From Phallusia mammillata (Eukaryota; Chordata; Ascidiacea; Phlebobranchia; Ascidiidae): a DNA stretch of 64,000 nucleotides. The translations under genes were made by a program, and so were the position numbers. The DNA lies in assembly GCA_003260075.1 (NCBI GenBank), contig QLIY01000833.1:1-64000 (forward strand). The letters are read 5' to 3'. Within the stretch, counting starts at the first letter, position 1. Each line of letters starts with the position of its first letter. Below the pieces are notes generated by a model. It was given only the letters and a program-made list of their open reading frames with translations. It was not told the origin of the DNA and made no database searches. Positions 45,254 to 57,269 of this stretch are shown here, in pieces.

Positions 45254-47010
45254 TGGAATTTGCGACAACAATAATCAGGAGTATGATTTCTATAGCAGTA
45301 ATTTTTGTAAGTACTAATGCAAGTTCCGAAGATGTATACGTTGGTAATCAAAAGTCCAAACAAATTTGTAAACTCATAATCAGCTAAATTTACAAACCTG
45401 ACATTTTAGCAACAAAAACTGTAAATGAGCTCGTGTACAACGTTGATCCAGTTCAAACAAAAACTTTTTGTCTTTTTTGACAGCTGCATACGATAATCTT
45501 GGATGCTGGGCGGACAAACTTAGAATTATTGCGACAGCAAACGCAGAGGGCAGTCCAGTGTTCAACGGAAAAATTTACAAAAAAAACGGGAACTGGCGAT
45601 CAATAAATGCGCAAGAGTGGCAGCTAATACTTCAAGCACAACATTCGGCCTAAACGTATACCTATTTGACTACAATTTTAGGTTTTAAACTTAGCTTGTG
45701 TGTATTCAAACTCGTTTAATTGATAGATTTTTATCGTCACTAATCGGTAGTAGTTAACGACAGTCGACAAGATACAATGTTTTCAAACGACAGGGCATTC
45801 GGTAAATATAGCCCATCAGCTGTCAGCTAGGCTACTCATATCAGCTATTTTAAGCTTCCAACTTTAAAACAAGCAGTAAATTTGTTCGGGCCAAAACCGA
45901 AAATTAGGACAAATAGTCTAATTTTTCTCTAAAGTTGTCAAACCTTTTCCCCGTTGTTACGCAATAAAGCCTATGGAGCCATTTTGTGTCCAAAATGATA
46001 CAGCGGATACAGGAAAATAACACAATTGTCTGATTTTCAACTGCAGAGCTTAAACGGAGATTACAAATTGGAGAGCTTAAACGCGAATTTAATTCGCCAA
46101 ATTGAATGCAAATTTCGGGTTCTAACATTTCAAGCTAAATTGCTTTTTTCATGTAAATTTGGCCGCTTATTTTTCATGTAAACTTTAAATACTTGCATTC
46201 AGCGTGCATTATCACACTCAAATGTTAGAACCCAAAACTTCGACTTGGCCTATCAAATTCGCGTTGAAGTCCACCAGTATGCAAAATAAGACAATTTATG
46301 TATTTTCCTCTATAACTGCTTTATTAATTTGGACACAAAATGGCGTCCATACGCCTCTATCGCTTAACAATGGGTTGGACTACTTGTGTTTTATAGTCTA
46401 AACCAGTGGTTCTCAAACTGTGCGTCGCGACGCCCTGGTGCGTCGCTTCAATTTTCCAAGGGCGTCGCCGAAAAGTTCTGTTTCGTGGCTTTTTGTTGTG
46501 TCAATAAACCCAACTTTAAAAATGAGTTTCCTCATTAACATTTATTTACTGGTGCGTCGCAACTCGCAAGTCCAGAAAAACTTGTCCAGGGGCGTCGCAA
46601 CCAAAAAAGTTTGAGAACCACTGGTCTAAACTAAAGAAAAAACACGATAGATAACAAACACTCAATTTGCAACCAGTCACTGCTCTTTTAGAAGCTAGCA
46701 CTTTTATTTGCTTTGCAGAAAAGTGAAATGCTGGTTCAAGATACCAAATGTACGGAGCATCCACAGCATCCGAAGACTGTAGACCTGATGGAAAGGAGTG
46801 CCACGAGCTAATCAAGTTTACCGGCTTATCAGTGTTGCCACGGGTATATTAACTATTTGTCTGGTTTCGTCGCTATTGGCCTTGTTACTTGCCTACTGCA
46901 GTAATGTTTTAGAATAGATTACAAGTAGAAAATTTGTACAAGTAAGGTTTTTAGAATAGGGAAGATTGCTGGGGTAGAAATAAAGCTACAAAACGTACGG
47001 ATCGAGCATA
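45254..47010 (+). pseudogene. Broken tandem copy of the cysteine-repeat gene
   Basis: It begins with a plausible signal-peptide exon (MEFATTIIIRSMISIAVIF, followed by a GTAAGT donor), so a signal exon of this type is expected for the intact gene. Exon 2 (45481 on) matches the 43436 exon (AAYDNLGCWADK) but shifts frame at an A-run near 45582, after which the matching KCARVAANTSSTTFG lies in another frame. The next block (about 46720-46850) repeats SRYQMYGAS and CRPDGKE but lacks the GG-N core, and the final block near 46966 keeps only DCWGRNKATK. Two element insertions separate exons 2 and 3. Confidence 0.6.
46403..46623. mobile_element. hAT-like MITE, 8-bp duplication GTCTAAAC
   Basis: Ends CAGTGGTTCTCAAACTG and AGTTTGAGAACCACTG are flanked by GTCTAAAC. 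It is the intact member of the family at 24366, inserted beside older element sequence (about 45940-46395) related to the interior of the 13985 element. Confidence 0.87.
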
Positions 47011-47210
47011 CGATCCACTCTTTAGTACAAAATGCAATAATGTTGACTACATTGCTTCAAGCCTGAAAATTCCGTTTTATTGTTCGAATCGCATTCCAGA
47101 TAAGAATTTCCTAGTCTCTGACTTACCTCCAGTCCAATTACTGTAAACCAAGTTCCTTTTAATAAGGCTAGTCTCATTAAATACTCAAGGCAGCTAATGA
47201 CTTTACTTAC

Positions 47211-47314
47211 TCCAGTCAGAAATCCTGCTGAATATACTTGGCCTGCACTTCCTTCATAGGAATGACCAAATGTAATAGACAGGCATCCAAAAGGCACAAT
47301 AAAAGAAATAGCAA
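47211..47314 (-). pseudogene. Isolated exon, possibly from an SLC7-type amino-acid transporter
   Basis: A 104-base open block has an acceptor (ACTCCAG) upstream and a donor (GTAAGTAAAG) downstream on the minus strand. The translation VAISFIVPFGCLSITFGHS resembles the SLC7 light-chain pattern of a hydrophobic helix followed by VP-x-x-x-x-LS-x-FG. No neighbouring transporter exon was found, so it is either a lone remnant or part of a gene whose other exons are too diverged for me to see. Confidence 0.3.
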
Positions 47315-47811
47315 CTGGAGTAAAATAGGCAAAAACAGTTTGGCTACTTGTACATTATTGCACAAAAAATGTTTAAACCAGTAAGGGCTTAGCCTGTTGG
47401 CAACACATTGGCTTCAAGGGAATAAAGTAAACCATCAATTGCAAAGTCAGCTTGTCATTTGTTAATGAGCTTCAATATCACAAAAGGAGCTTTTTTACAT
47501 AGATCATACTGTGAAAAATCATGGTTGTACTATTACCTATTTCAACCTTTGTACTATTTCCATTGGAATGGTGCACACAGAGGAATATGCGCAACTAGTT
47601 GTCAAACAACAGTTGCTGAAAGCTTCAATCATACATACAAAAATCAATTACATTGTACTACATACCAAATTTTTGTAAGCCACACATTATCTAAAAAGTT
47701 TGCTACTATATGTAAAGTATTCTTGATTAACACTACAGTATGCAAATATATAAAATCTAGGCACCACAAAAAATATAACAGAAAGTCATCCATCACAGTG
47801 TTTGGAAAATA

Positions 47812-48822
47812 TCACCAATAGTTCCATGGTCCCCCCCCCCGTTAGTATAGTTTACTGGCAAATTGATAATTGCTGCTGGAAGATTGTGGCTTTTTAGGGA
47901 CTCTGTAATCATTTTCCTACAAAACAAATTTAATATGTTTGTTTCATTTTTAACCCAAGTTTTAATATGTTTGTTTCAATTTAATATGTTTGTTTCATTT
48001 TTAACCCAAGTTGGCATAAAATGAGGTGGCCTTGCAAGTTAATAAATCAACAGGAAGCACTTTCTTTCTTGATGAGAAGGACACGGATATGATCCCCCCC
48101 CCCGAGGTGGCCTTGCAAGTTAATAAATCAACAGGAAGCACTTTCTTTCTTAATGAGAAGGACACAGATACGACGTGAAAAACCTTGTGAGCATAAGTAT
48201 GTTGTAATTTAAGAAATCATGACGCAATCAAGTGTATACTGTAAACAATATTTACTAACAACAAAAAATTCAACCCAAAATGAAAAAATACACTTGCATG
48301 TTTGTTCAAAAATGCATAAAATCTAACACACTATGGACGGTTTTTGTCTATTTTATTGTGCTATGTTTTGAATCTAACAGGCATTTTGCTTTGGTAGTAA
48401 ATACAATTTCTTACCCATCTTTTCCCAGCATAAAGTATGATGGTATCCCAACCCTTCTGTTAGTTTCATCTCGTACCATGTCAATCCATTGATCAATATC
48501 ATCATGTTTGTTGTCCATAATAATAACAGATACTGCTCCATACAATTCAGCATTGACAGCTTTGGTCATAAATGAACACTCCCTTCATGGAAGGGGACCC
48601 ATAATTAACAAAACAGCATTAGACAGAAAAAAATGGACAAAAACAATATGTGTCCCCTTCATGGAAGGGGGACCATAATCCCCCCCCCCGTCATAAATGA
48701 ACACTCCCTTCATGGAAGGGGACCCATAATTAACAAACCAGCATTAGACAGAAAAAAAACGGACAAAAACAATGTGTGTCCCCTTCATGGAAGGGGTCCA
48801 TAATAAATACAACAAAAAATCT

Positions 48823-48894
<72 letters not shown>

Positions 48895-49843
48895 AAAATC
48901 TACACAGCAACAATCTGCACATCCTAGAAATATGTACTTACCCACGTTCTATTAGTGCTACTTGACCTCTTAAAAGTTGTCCGTTTTCAATCAAGCGACC
49001 ACAAGCATGTGGGGGGTTCGTTGCAATCAATCTAACATTGCGTAATTGACTGGAAAACGTGTCACTGAAATCTCGAGCCTGTCGTATTTTGTATGTGTAC
49101 GCTACATCCTCTGGATACACAACATCAAGATAGAGCTGCTCATTTAGTCCATATCCTGAAATTTAACAGGAGCATAATATTTTAGCAAAGATTCTGTCAA
49201 CTGTTCATGATTCATAATAATCTGCTTCTTGAAAAAAAGAAAAACTGTGAAGTCAAGAGAAATAATTTTAGAAGTGGTGGGATTCAAATTTTTTGTCAGT
49301 CGGTGCTATCCCAAAAGTCATATTTTTCAGCCGGTTCTTTACAAAAAGTCTATTGACAGTAACCATTAATTTTAACCGGTTCGCTGATCCTATAAAATTT
49401 TGTGAGACAGTTCTATAGAACTGCTGCGAACCGGCTGAATCCCACCATCAACCAATATCGATAACAGTACTACATCTGCATAAAAGACACAGCCATTAAT
49501 CAGAAACATAACTAACTTTATTTTAAACAACTAATCAATGTCACAATATGTGTGCTATCTATCTAGATAACAGTTTTGCAAGTCCATGTCATGATTGAAT
49601 TCAAAACGGCTGTCAACAAAATGTACATAAATTTAATTTTGCACACAAAGTGGGTTACATTAAAAACAAACAAGGTTTCTATCTACAAACAAGTTGGTTG
49701 TGCAGGTTGGTTACCAAAACAGACACAAACATTAAATTAAATGTATTACCTGTTACCGATGATATCCAGGAAAACAAATTTGTCCCGATAGCCAGGAACA
49801 GGAAAATGTAAAGTTTCAAAAGTTCCTTTCTTGTGAGCCACAT
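47812..49843 (-). CDS. PRADC1: Protease-associated domain-containing protein 1 (secreted glycoprotein)
   Basis: Four exons on the minus strand: 49750-49843, 48942-49155, 48415-48582, 47812-47916; phases agree at each junction. Exon 1 encodes a signal peptide (LLKLYIFLFLAIGTNLF). Exons 2-4 form a PA domain: PPHACGRL...VALIERG, then ECSF, then AVSVIIMDN, then IPSYFMLGKDG, then LPAAIINLPVN, ending in PWNYW before the stop, as in the vertebrate PPWTFW end. PA domains are non-catalytic protein-interaction or substrate-lid modules. A C-run (47831-47840) in exon 4 replaces about ten expected residues before PWNYW. A partial second copy of the exon 3 start lies at about 48690 beside another C-run. 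A 69-base C-run and a MITE lie in its introns. About 190 residues, as expected for the family. Confidence 0.88.
48824..48892. other. 69-base C-run in a PRADC1 intron (gap placeholder)
   Basis: A pure C tract with a repeated 'aaaaaatctac' on both sides and duplicated flanks nearby (48570-48670 with 48690-48790). The same interpretation applies to the G-runs at 9129-9210 and 9581-9640 and to short runs at 2917, 3300, 3411, 4002, 5586, 6328, 6604, 8981, 16239, 18496, 19115, 19237, 24012, 27240, 29675, 34119, 47831, 48093, 48681, 56727, 62065, 62838 and 63328. Confidence 0.65.
49275..49447. mobile_element. Small MITE in PRADC1 intron 1
   Basis: The left end GTGGTGGGATTCAAA and the right end GCTGAATCCCACCA are inverted; 'gccggttc' blocks occur inside both arms. 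No target duplication is clear. Confidence 0.55.
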
Positions 49844-50974
49844 CAACTTTAAATCAGTCAGCTAACAATCGACACACAATGTTTTCAGGGACTAAACAGT
49901 TTGTGGTTTTATGTTGGGTATATATTTTAAACAGTATATTACTATGTGTCAGTTTGAGTTCAAAGTCTAATGTCAACCTGCAAAAAAATTAAACATTTTA
50001 ATGAGTTGTTTCAAAAACACACAACTGAACATGAATCCATTGCAAAATTGTGGACTTCGAACAAGCTTACAGTCACATTCTGCATTGTTTAGTACATAAA
50101 GGATATTCATGGTCACAAATTTGAGAAGCATCCTCATTGTGAAAGAAAACTGACAGGGAAAATTGTAAAATACATTAAAACATTATGCACCAAAATAATG
50201 GAATATAATGGAAGTGTGTAGACCAGGGATAACAGAAAAGAAAGATCGATTGTTAGCAGCTTTCAAATTGTAACTAAGAGAGGTTTTCAAAGTGAAATAT
50301 TGAAGCCTAATAATACAAATCACCTTTTATGTATGCAATACATTATGGCATTCTTTGCATGAATTTTAAAAAAATTCACTTTCTTTTTTATCAATGCCAT
50401 ATATTTGTCACCCATTTAAAATTGTTTCCATCAAAAGTATGTCATATCGCAGTAATTGCAGTTTTGTGATCAAAAATGAAGACATGGGTTGGAGGTTAAA
50501 CAAAGCTTAGTGGTACTTCCGAACCATGGGTGTTACATTTTTCCACCATATGGGATATGCATTTGCACAGCTGTCAAGTTACAACAATCTTAAAACAAAA
50601 GGTATTGGTTGTATTTCATGATAAAAACGTTGGATTACCAGAAATTCTTTAGTAAACCATACCAAAAATGTTTAGGGTTTGGTTCATTCTTTAGTAAACA
50701 CAACAATTTTTAATAGGCCAGTTGTTCTACCTAGAACATCTCAGTATTGGCAGAAAACAATTCTGGTCATTGGCAATCTGATAGCATTTGAGTTTTGTTT
50801 CAAATGCACCATTTAAAATGTGAACAGATAAGAAAAGACAAAAATTCCACATTTAACAAATGCAACTTATGACCTTGGTTACCAAATGGATATGACACCA
50901 AACAATAGACGGTATGATTGAGAACAACCATGTCACCAAACAAACAACAGTATCAAATATGAAGTAGAGTTGAC
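49844..50974. other. Spacer between PRADC1 and the RNA-binding gene
   Basis: AT-rich sequence likely holding the 3' UTR of the RNA-binding gene and the PRADC1 promoter. No exon is supported. Confidence 0.4.
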
Positions 50975-53717
50975 TTAGGATGGGACATAGCCTGGTTTCA
51001 CCCAGGTTTTGTTTCGGCCTTGTATTGCACGAAACCTTGGCCGTACAGCAGCTATAGCCATTCGTGCACTGTACCGATGCCTTGGTCGCAATGGAGGGCG
51101 ATTTCTAAATGAAAATGGTGCAGGTTTCGAAAATGCAGGTTGTGTAGGAGTGACAGAAGTTTTTCGGGTGACTCTGATTGCGCGGTTACAAAATGTTGTG
51201 TTGTCCAAAGCAAGCGCACTTTCAACTGAACTTTGCTCTTCAAATTCAAGATACGCAAATCTAAAATGGAATAAAAATGTATTAAGAGCCACACATGAAA
51301 GAATAAATTTCCGCCGCAATGGTTAATCTATTTACAAAATTACATGCACCATTATGTAAATCCTAAAACCAATAAAAAAGGATCCAATGGAATATGTCAG
51401 AACAGATTTAAAAAACGTTTGCTCCTGGATAATGTATGTAACATAAAAGATTGCAGTTGCTTGTTAGAATGGCTAGTGTTGGCAAAATACTCTCAAAGAA
51501 AGAAAACAAACTGCAAAAATTTTGAACTACTGGTATGAATTAAAAAACATTTATCATACAATTTTTTTGTACTTACCCTTTCGGGTGTCCAGTGAAAGAA
51601 TCTTTAAGAATAGTAACCCTTTTGACCTTGCCACAAATACCAAAATGTCCAGAAAGTTGTTTTTCAGTGGCAGAAAAATGTACGTTTGCAACATGAATTG
51701 ATTTACTCAGGTCTGGCTTCGCAGGAGCAGTAGTCACAGCTTTTACCACAGCAGACGTCTGCTTGATGACAGCCAGCTGCTCCTGTTGCAAGGTTTTGAG
51801 TTTTTTAGCTTCCTCCTGCATTTTTAGCAACTTTGCCCTCATGCTGGACAACTCATCATCACTAACAGTTTCTGGTGGTTGCTCAGACAGTTTTTCGTCA
51901 CTTGTTGAAGCATCAGAATTTCCTGGAGCTGTGATTGGAATAGATTTAAATTTTGGTTTAGCTGGTTGCTTAGAGATTAAAGATGGTTTGCTGACATTGT
52001 TTTTGTCCTTTTGTACATTTCCATCCAATGTAACAATAAAACAAGGGCTCGGGGACCTTGAATTTTTACTGGTACCAGGCTCATCGATAAGAGATTCACT
52101 TTCCGAAAGAGAAATTTCACCGTCTCTGTCATTTTCATCTTCAGTTTTTTTAATTCGCAAATTTCTTTGATCAAATTTTACACTTGAACTGTTGTTTGAA
52201 TCTCTAACCACAGAGCCATGTTTAGAAACAACTACAGGTAAATCGCTTGAACTTCGTGAAACAAATCTACGTTTGTCGGATTTATAATCGCAAGACTCGT
52301 CTTCTTCATTTGATTGTTTGTCATGGTGGTTTTTGCCTTGCTTTTTACTTGATGAAACTGGTACATCATTGTCTGGTTTACTTTTTAATTTCTTAGGTTT
52401 TTCTACATTAGTTTCTTTATGTTGGGCATCAGCACTTTTGCGTTTCAGTACCAAAATCTTCTTTTTTAAAACAACATCATCGGTCTTAAATGATTTCGTA
52501 GACTTCGTCTTGGATGTTGATTCATGTGAATATTTTGCCTTGTTTTCTACTTTGCCAAGCCTTGATTTCACTGATTTTGTCGCATGTTTAATATCCGCAG
52601 ATGACGATATAGCATGACTCTGCTTAACACTGGTTTCAGCCTCGCAGACCGCTTTTAGCAACAAAGACCTATTAGCCTGTTTGCTTGGTGGTAAACGTGA
52701 GCGTCTTTCAGGTAAAGCAACTTTACTTACCACACTAGACTTTTGTGTTTCATTGTCACTTTCCTCACTGACATAACCACGGTTTACAGAGGAAACTGAT
52801 GACTGAACGACAGATGAAGAAACTTTTTTGACCACAGGTTCATCATCATAGTCCTCATCTACATCATTTCTATCCTTCTCAGAAATTTTGCGTGATGGTC
52901 GTTTCTTGGATTGAGCATTAAAATTTAAGTCCTCTCTCCATTCATTCTGACCTGCTTTACTTTTGTCCCAATCTCTTACTATTTTGTTTGAAGTACTGTG
53001 GCTTCTTTTAGAAGTAGTGCCCTCTTCCCTGGATGACTTTGACCGTTTTAACTTCTTGCTTTTTTCTTTGCGAGAAGATCCTTTGCTTTGTTGCATTTTT
53101 TTACCTGATGATCTTTTCAAATCGGATTGATTGTCTGTGTCTTGCGATGTTGTAGCTTTATCCTTGTTTACATCCTTTTCGTGATCAACAGACCTTTTGG
53201 AATCAGTTTTGCCAGTAGCTGAAGAAGTTTTAGCCTTTTGAGAAGTTTTAGCAACATCCGATGACAAATCGTTACTGCCGTACAACTCCAAATCTAAGAC
53301 ATCTCCTGCCTCCGGTAAAATGTCAATCACAGCTTCAGAATTTTTTCTTTCAATTTTTGCCTCAGTTACATCTGTCTCCTGACCTTTTACGTCCCACCTT
53401 GAAAGTTTGTTTTCTTTTTTCTCTTCGGTGTGGTCAACTTGTTTTTTCTCTTTAACAGGCACTTCTTTCTTGACATTATCGGTTTGTTGTTTTTCACGCA
53501 AGCCTGATAGCAACTCAAACAGCCATTTGGTGAAGACTTTTGTATTGTTACCCAAAAATAATGACAGCGAGTCTGTCATCTGTTCTTCCTTCTTACGGTT
53601 TGCGATCATAATCATAATGTAGTCTGGCAGCTCATCGTCCACATAGGAGTTCAGTTCAACCAATTTTGCCTTGATGGCTTGCTGTATGTTTTTGCTTATG
53701 TCCGTTCCTATCTCCAT
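50975..53717 (-). CDS. RNA-binding protein: ZC3H14/Nab2-like N-terminus plus PABPN1-like RRM
   Basis: Two coding exons, 51577-53717 and 50975-51260, join in frame to 808 residues. I start at MEIGTDISKN because human ZC3H14 begins almost identically and a splice acceptor (TTTTTGCAG) lies 12 bases upstream, implying a 5' UTR intron. Residues 1-75 are the PWI-like Nab2 fold (ELPDYIMIMIANRKK, LSLFLGNNT). Residues 80-665 are a low-complexity Lys/Ser/Asp-rich linker with many SR and KK stretches and nuclear-localisation-like clusters. An RRM follows at about 670-745: IHVANVHFSATEKQLSGHF, then GHPKGFAYLEFEEQ across the intron, closest to PABPN1. The tail is arginine-rich (FRAIQGRNKTWVKPGY), like the PABPN1 C-terminus. 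The CCCH fingers of ZC3H14 are absent. A role in nuclear poly(A) RNA processing or export is inferred from both halves. Confidence 0.85.
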
Positions 53718-54724
53718 CCTGTTATGTTGCTGCAAAAAGTAATGTAAACGTTTAGAACACAAAACTCTAACACGGTTCACGCAAATTAGAAGTTAGAACT
53801 TCTAACTTAGAAGGCCATCTGTTACAACTACAAACCTAAACGTTAACTATTTACCATAACAAGCTTACAAATTAACAAACAGCGCATTGCAAAACTGATC
53901 GCAATCTGAAACATTGTAAATTGACACGCATCCGAACGTAATGTTTTGTGAACTGCTTACCATTGAAAAATTTATTTAAATTTCGTTGATTTTATTTCTT
54001 TACTATATAATTAACAAAATATGTGCCTATGTCAGAATTAGGCAACCAAATTGAATTATTTAAACCAAATTTATGTGAATTATTTTAAATGATACAAACT
54101 AAATCTAGCATATGCTAACTTGAAAACATGTTTAATGCATTAAAATTAATAATAAACGCTACGTGGAACACAGATGTGGTAAACAAAGTTTTTTCAACGA
54201 AATGTCTGGAACGCATCAGCATGGCACTTAGGAACTCGGATGATCAATGTGTTCGCCTTGAAAAGTTGTGTTTACTACACCTGTAATAAAACGAATTCGC
54301 TGCATAAATACAAAAGTAAACAGTTTTAATTTTTTTTGCATTGATATTTAACTACTTACCTGATTATGTTTAATTTGCTAATGTCCGAAATATTAAACGT
54401 ACATCTCATCTTATCTATACCGGCGTGGGAAAATTTTTCTGAACTTAACAAAAACATTGTCAGAAATTTAGAATCAGAATCAGATATTAGATACCGAACG
54501 TTGTTGAATTGGTATATTTTACTTACTTACTGCTAATACATACAATTGGTTTATGATTTATTATTTTTCATGTTTGTGTCATAAGTTTGTTTAGTGAAGA
54601 TTAAAGAAGTATATTTTTGCCAATTTTTTGCATTGCAGTGTCTCGTGCTAAAATATTTTTTTGACTTTAAATACACCACAGTTTATTCAATTTTAATTTA
54701 ATACTTGTCTATAAAACTGTTGCA
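53718..54724. promoter_or_regulatory. Divergent promoter region between the RNA-binding gene and SNRPC
   Basis: About 1 kb of AT-rich DNA separates two genes transcribed outward. An acceptor-like 'tttttgcattgcag' about 85 bases before the SNRPC ATG could be a UTR or trans-splice acceptor. No TATA box or factor site is clear. Confidence 0.4.
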
Positions 54725-55120
54725 ATGCCTAAATACTTCTGTGACTACTGTGACACCTATCTCACTCACGATTCTCCATCGGTGAGGAAAACACACTGCT
54801 CAGGGCGCAAGCATAAGGAAAATGTGCGGACCTACTATCAAACTTGGATGGAAGAACAGGCACAGGAGCTTATTGACAAAACAACACAAGCATTCCAGAA
54901 AGGAAAGATTGCCAACAACCCCTTTGGACCTGGAGCAGCTATTCCACCACCCATGATGGGACCAAATGGCCCGATGGGACCCATGCCAATGGGTGGGCCA
55001 ATGATGCGAGGCCCTGGACCAATGATGGGTGGGCCTCAGATGATGCCCATGCGGCCTATGGGCCCACCAATGATGGGTGGCCCGGTGATGATGATGGGAC
55101 CGCGACCAGGCATGCAATGA
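54725..55120 (+). CDS. SNRPC: U1 small nuclear ribonucleoprotein C
   Basis: A single exon of 131 codons. The N-terminal U1-C zinc finger is intact: C6, C9, H24 and H30, with the family hallmark [16 protein letters not shown] and the following [10 protein letters not shown] helix. Residues 33-60 form the conserved helix, then a Pro/Met/Gly-rich tail ([14 protein letters not shown] repeats) shorter than the human tail of this 159-residue family. U1-C stabilises U1 snRNP binding to 5' splice sites in the nucleus. It is divergent from the RNA-binding gene and about 250 bases upstream of RIOK1 on the same strand. Confidence 0.96.
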   Translation: MPKYFCDYCDTYLTHDSPSVRKTHCSGRKHKENVRTYYQTWMEEQAQELIDKTTQAFQKGKIANNPFGPGAAIPPPMMGPNGPMGPMPMGGPMMRGPGPMMGGPQMMPMRPMGPPMMGGPVMMMGPRPGMQ

Positions 55121-55330
55121 TTGAATGTACCTGAAAAGGATTTTTCTATTGTTGATGTACTGATAAACTTGACTGATTGAGTGCAAGGAAAGCATTATCT
55201 CTCTCACTAAGGACTTGAAAATCATATTTGTTGTACTTCTTGTGGGTGTTTTTATGTCATTCTAAAAAATCACAATTTGTTAGTGAAACAATGATTCAAT
55301 CACTTGTGTTTACTGTTACGTATGTTTTTA

Positions 55331-55336
55331 TTTTAG
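55331..55336 (+). promoter_or_regulatory. Candidate trans-splice acceptor ahead of RIOK1
   Basis: A T-rich tract ending TTTTATTTTAG lies 41 bases before the RIOK1 ATG and about 215 bases after the SNRPC stop. No matching donor for a cis intron is obvious between the genes. Spliced-leader addition is inferred, not shown. Confidence 0.4.
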
Positions 55337-55377
55337 GATTTTATATTCAATTAGGGTTGAGAAACATTGTCTGTGTG

Positions 55378-57047
55378 ATGGAGGTTGTTTCTGGACAGTT
55401 TGATGATGCTGACGAAGACAAAGATTTTCACAATCAAGTCACAAACAAAAAATTCAAAAGGGTTTCCTTTGATTGTGTACTTAAAGATGGAAACCTTGAA
55501 GAAACTGATGAAGTAGATGATTTTCAGGAAGATGACTTGGATATTTTGGAGGACCAGTTGTTACAAAATGAGGAAAGTGGACAAAACAACAACTTTCAAC
55601 CGAACAGCAAAGCGCTGTCCAAGTATGAAAACAAAATAAAACTGGATAAGTACAGTCAGTCATACCAAAACAGCATGGATAAAAGAAAGGTCACTGGTGG
55701 TCAAAGAGTAAGGGATAAATCAGACCGTGCTACTATTGAACAGGTTCTGGATCCAAGAACTAGGATTATTTTGTTTAAAATGCTTAGTCGTAATGTGATC
55801 AGCGAAATTAACGGAGTTATCAGCACTGGTAAAGAAGCAAATGTTTATCATGCCACAACTGCCAATGGAGACCATCGTGCTATAAAAATCTACAAAACAT
55901 CAATTTTGACATTTAAAGATCGAGACAGATACGTAAGTGGAGAGTTCAGATTTCGTCGTGGATACTGCAAAGGAAATCCAAGGAAGATGGTAGCAACATG
56001 GGCGGAAAAGGAAACCAGAAATTTGACTAGGCTTTGTAATGCTGGTGTTAGTTGCCCAACACCATACCTGCTTAGAAGCCATGTATTAGTGATGGATTTT
56101 ATTGGTAGTGAGGGTTGGCCTGCTCCTCTACTGAAAGACACAGATTTGTCAGAGTCCAAATACAGAGAACTGTATCTTGAATGCATTCTACTAATCCGGC
56201 AAATCTACAATGAATGTCGCCTTGTCCATGGTGACTTAAGTGAATTTAATCTGTTGTATCATGAAGGACATTTAGTTGTTATTGATGTTTCCCAATCTGT
56301 TGAGCATGACCATCCAAGAGCGCTAGACTTTTTACGAAAAGACTGCACCAATATAAATGAATACTTTAGGAAAAAGGGAGTGCCATCTATGAGCTTACGA
56401 GAACTGTTCAACTTTGTCACTGATGTTACTATTAACAACTCTAACATTGATGAATATCTGCAGAAAGCCATGGAAATAGCAGCTAACCGCCCAAATGATG
56501 AGCAAGAAAATACCAATGATGATGCTGTATTCGGAAAAAGCTTTATTCCTCAAAGACTTGATGAAGTTAAGCACTTTGAAAGGGATGTGAAGAATGCCAA
56601 ACAAGGAAACACGGAGGTCCTATATCAAACTATAACAGGCATGAATACCACTTTATCTGGTCCCCGAGAAATGCCGGACATGTTGCAAGAAAATGGAACT
56701 GATTCAGATTCTGATGATAGTGATTGCCCCCCCCCCCGGTCCTATATCAAACTATAACAGGCATGAATACCACTTTATCTGGTCCTCGGGAAATGCCGGA
56801 CATGTTGCAAGAAAGTGAGTCTGATTCAGACTCTGATGATAGTGATTGTACTGATGGTTCAGAAGAGTTTGATAGAAGGACAAGACCCAAGAATATTGTG
56901 ATTTCAACCAGGACTATGACCAAAGAAGAAAAAAAAGAGCACAAGAAACAAGTTAAAATTGAAAACAGGGAAAGACGGTTGGACAAAACACCAAAACATA
57001 TTAAAAAGCGCCGAGACAAATTGGCGCATGCTAAAAGATCAAAATGA
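55378..57047 (+). CDS. RIOK1: RIO kinase 1 (single exon, split by an assembly gap)
   Basis: The start [12 protein letters not shown] matches the family's VVPGQFDDAD. RIO1 motifs are intact: the P-loop [11 protein letters not shown] (149-159), K170 in RAIK, catalytic D286 in HGDLSEFN and metal-binding D303 in [12 protein letters not shown], plus the VLDPRTR signature near residue 124 and a basic Lys/Arg C-terminus. RIOK1 is a cytoplasmic ATPase/kinase in final 40S subunit maturation. At 56727-56738 a C-run follows the first copy of a block (56616-56726) that is then repeated (56739-56840) with allelic differences. This shifts the frame; reading the second copy restores the C-terminal tail ending KRSK. 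With one copy removed, the protein is near normal family length. No introns, unlike the many-exon human gene. Confidence 0.93.
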
Positions 57048-57269
57048 AATTGTTGTTTGTTGTTGTGCCTACAGTGCTAACAGCTATTGGTTTGGGTATT
57101 GAGCTAAAATGATAAATTAATAATCAAAGTGCCAAGCATCTTCATACACATTTGCAGAAAAATATTTAATGAATTGTTTGATATTCAATTTTAAACATCA
57201 TGTGCAATGAGCACCTAGGTGGAACAGTTAAATAACCATGTTATTTATCATAATAGAAACTAGGTTTAA

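Noticed and set aside
48730..48945. Glycine-tract open frame on the minus strand
   Set aside because: It spans a 69-base C-run inside a PRADC1 intron and has no support outside the run.
53261..53622. Plus-strand open frames inside the RNA-binding gene
   Set aside because: They are antisense to its Lys/Ser-rich coding exon and have no independent splice or start signals.
54800..55225. 141-codon minus-strand open frame rich in His/Trp
   Set aside because: It is the antisense shadow of the repetitive Pro/Met/Gly tail of SNRPC.
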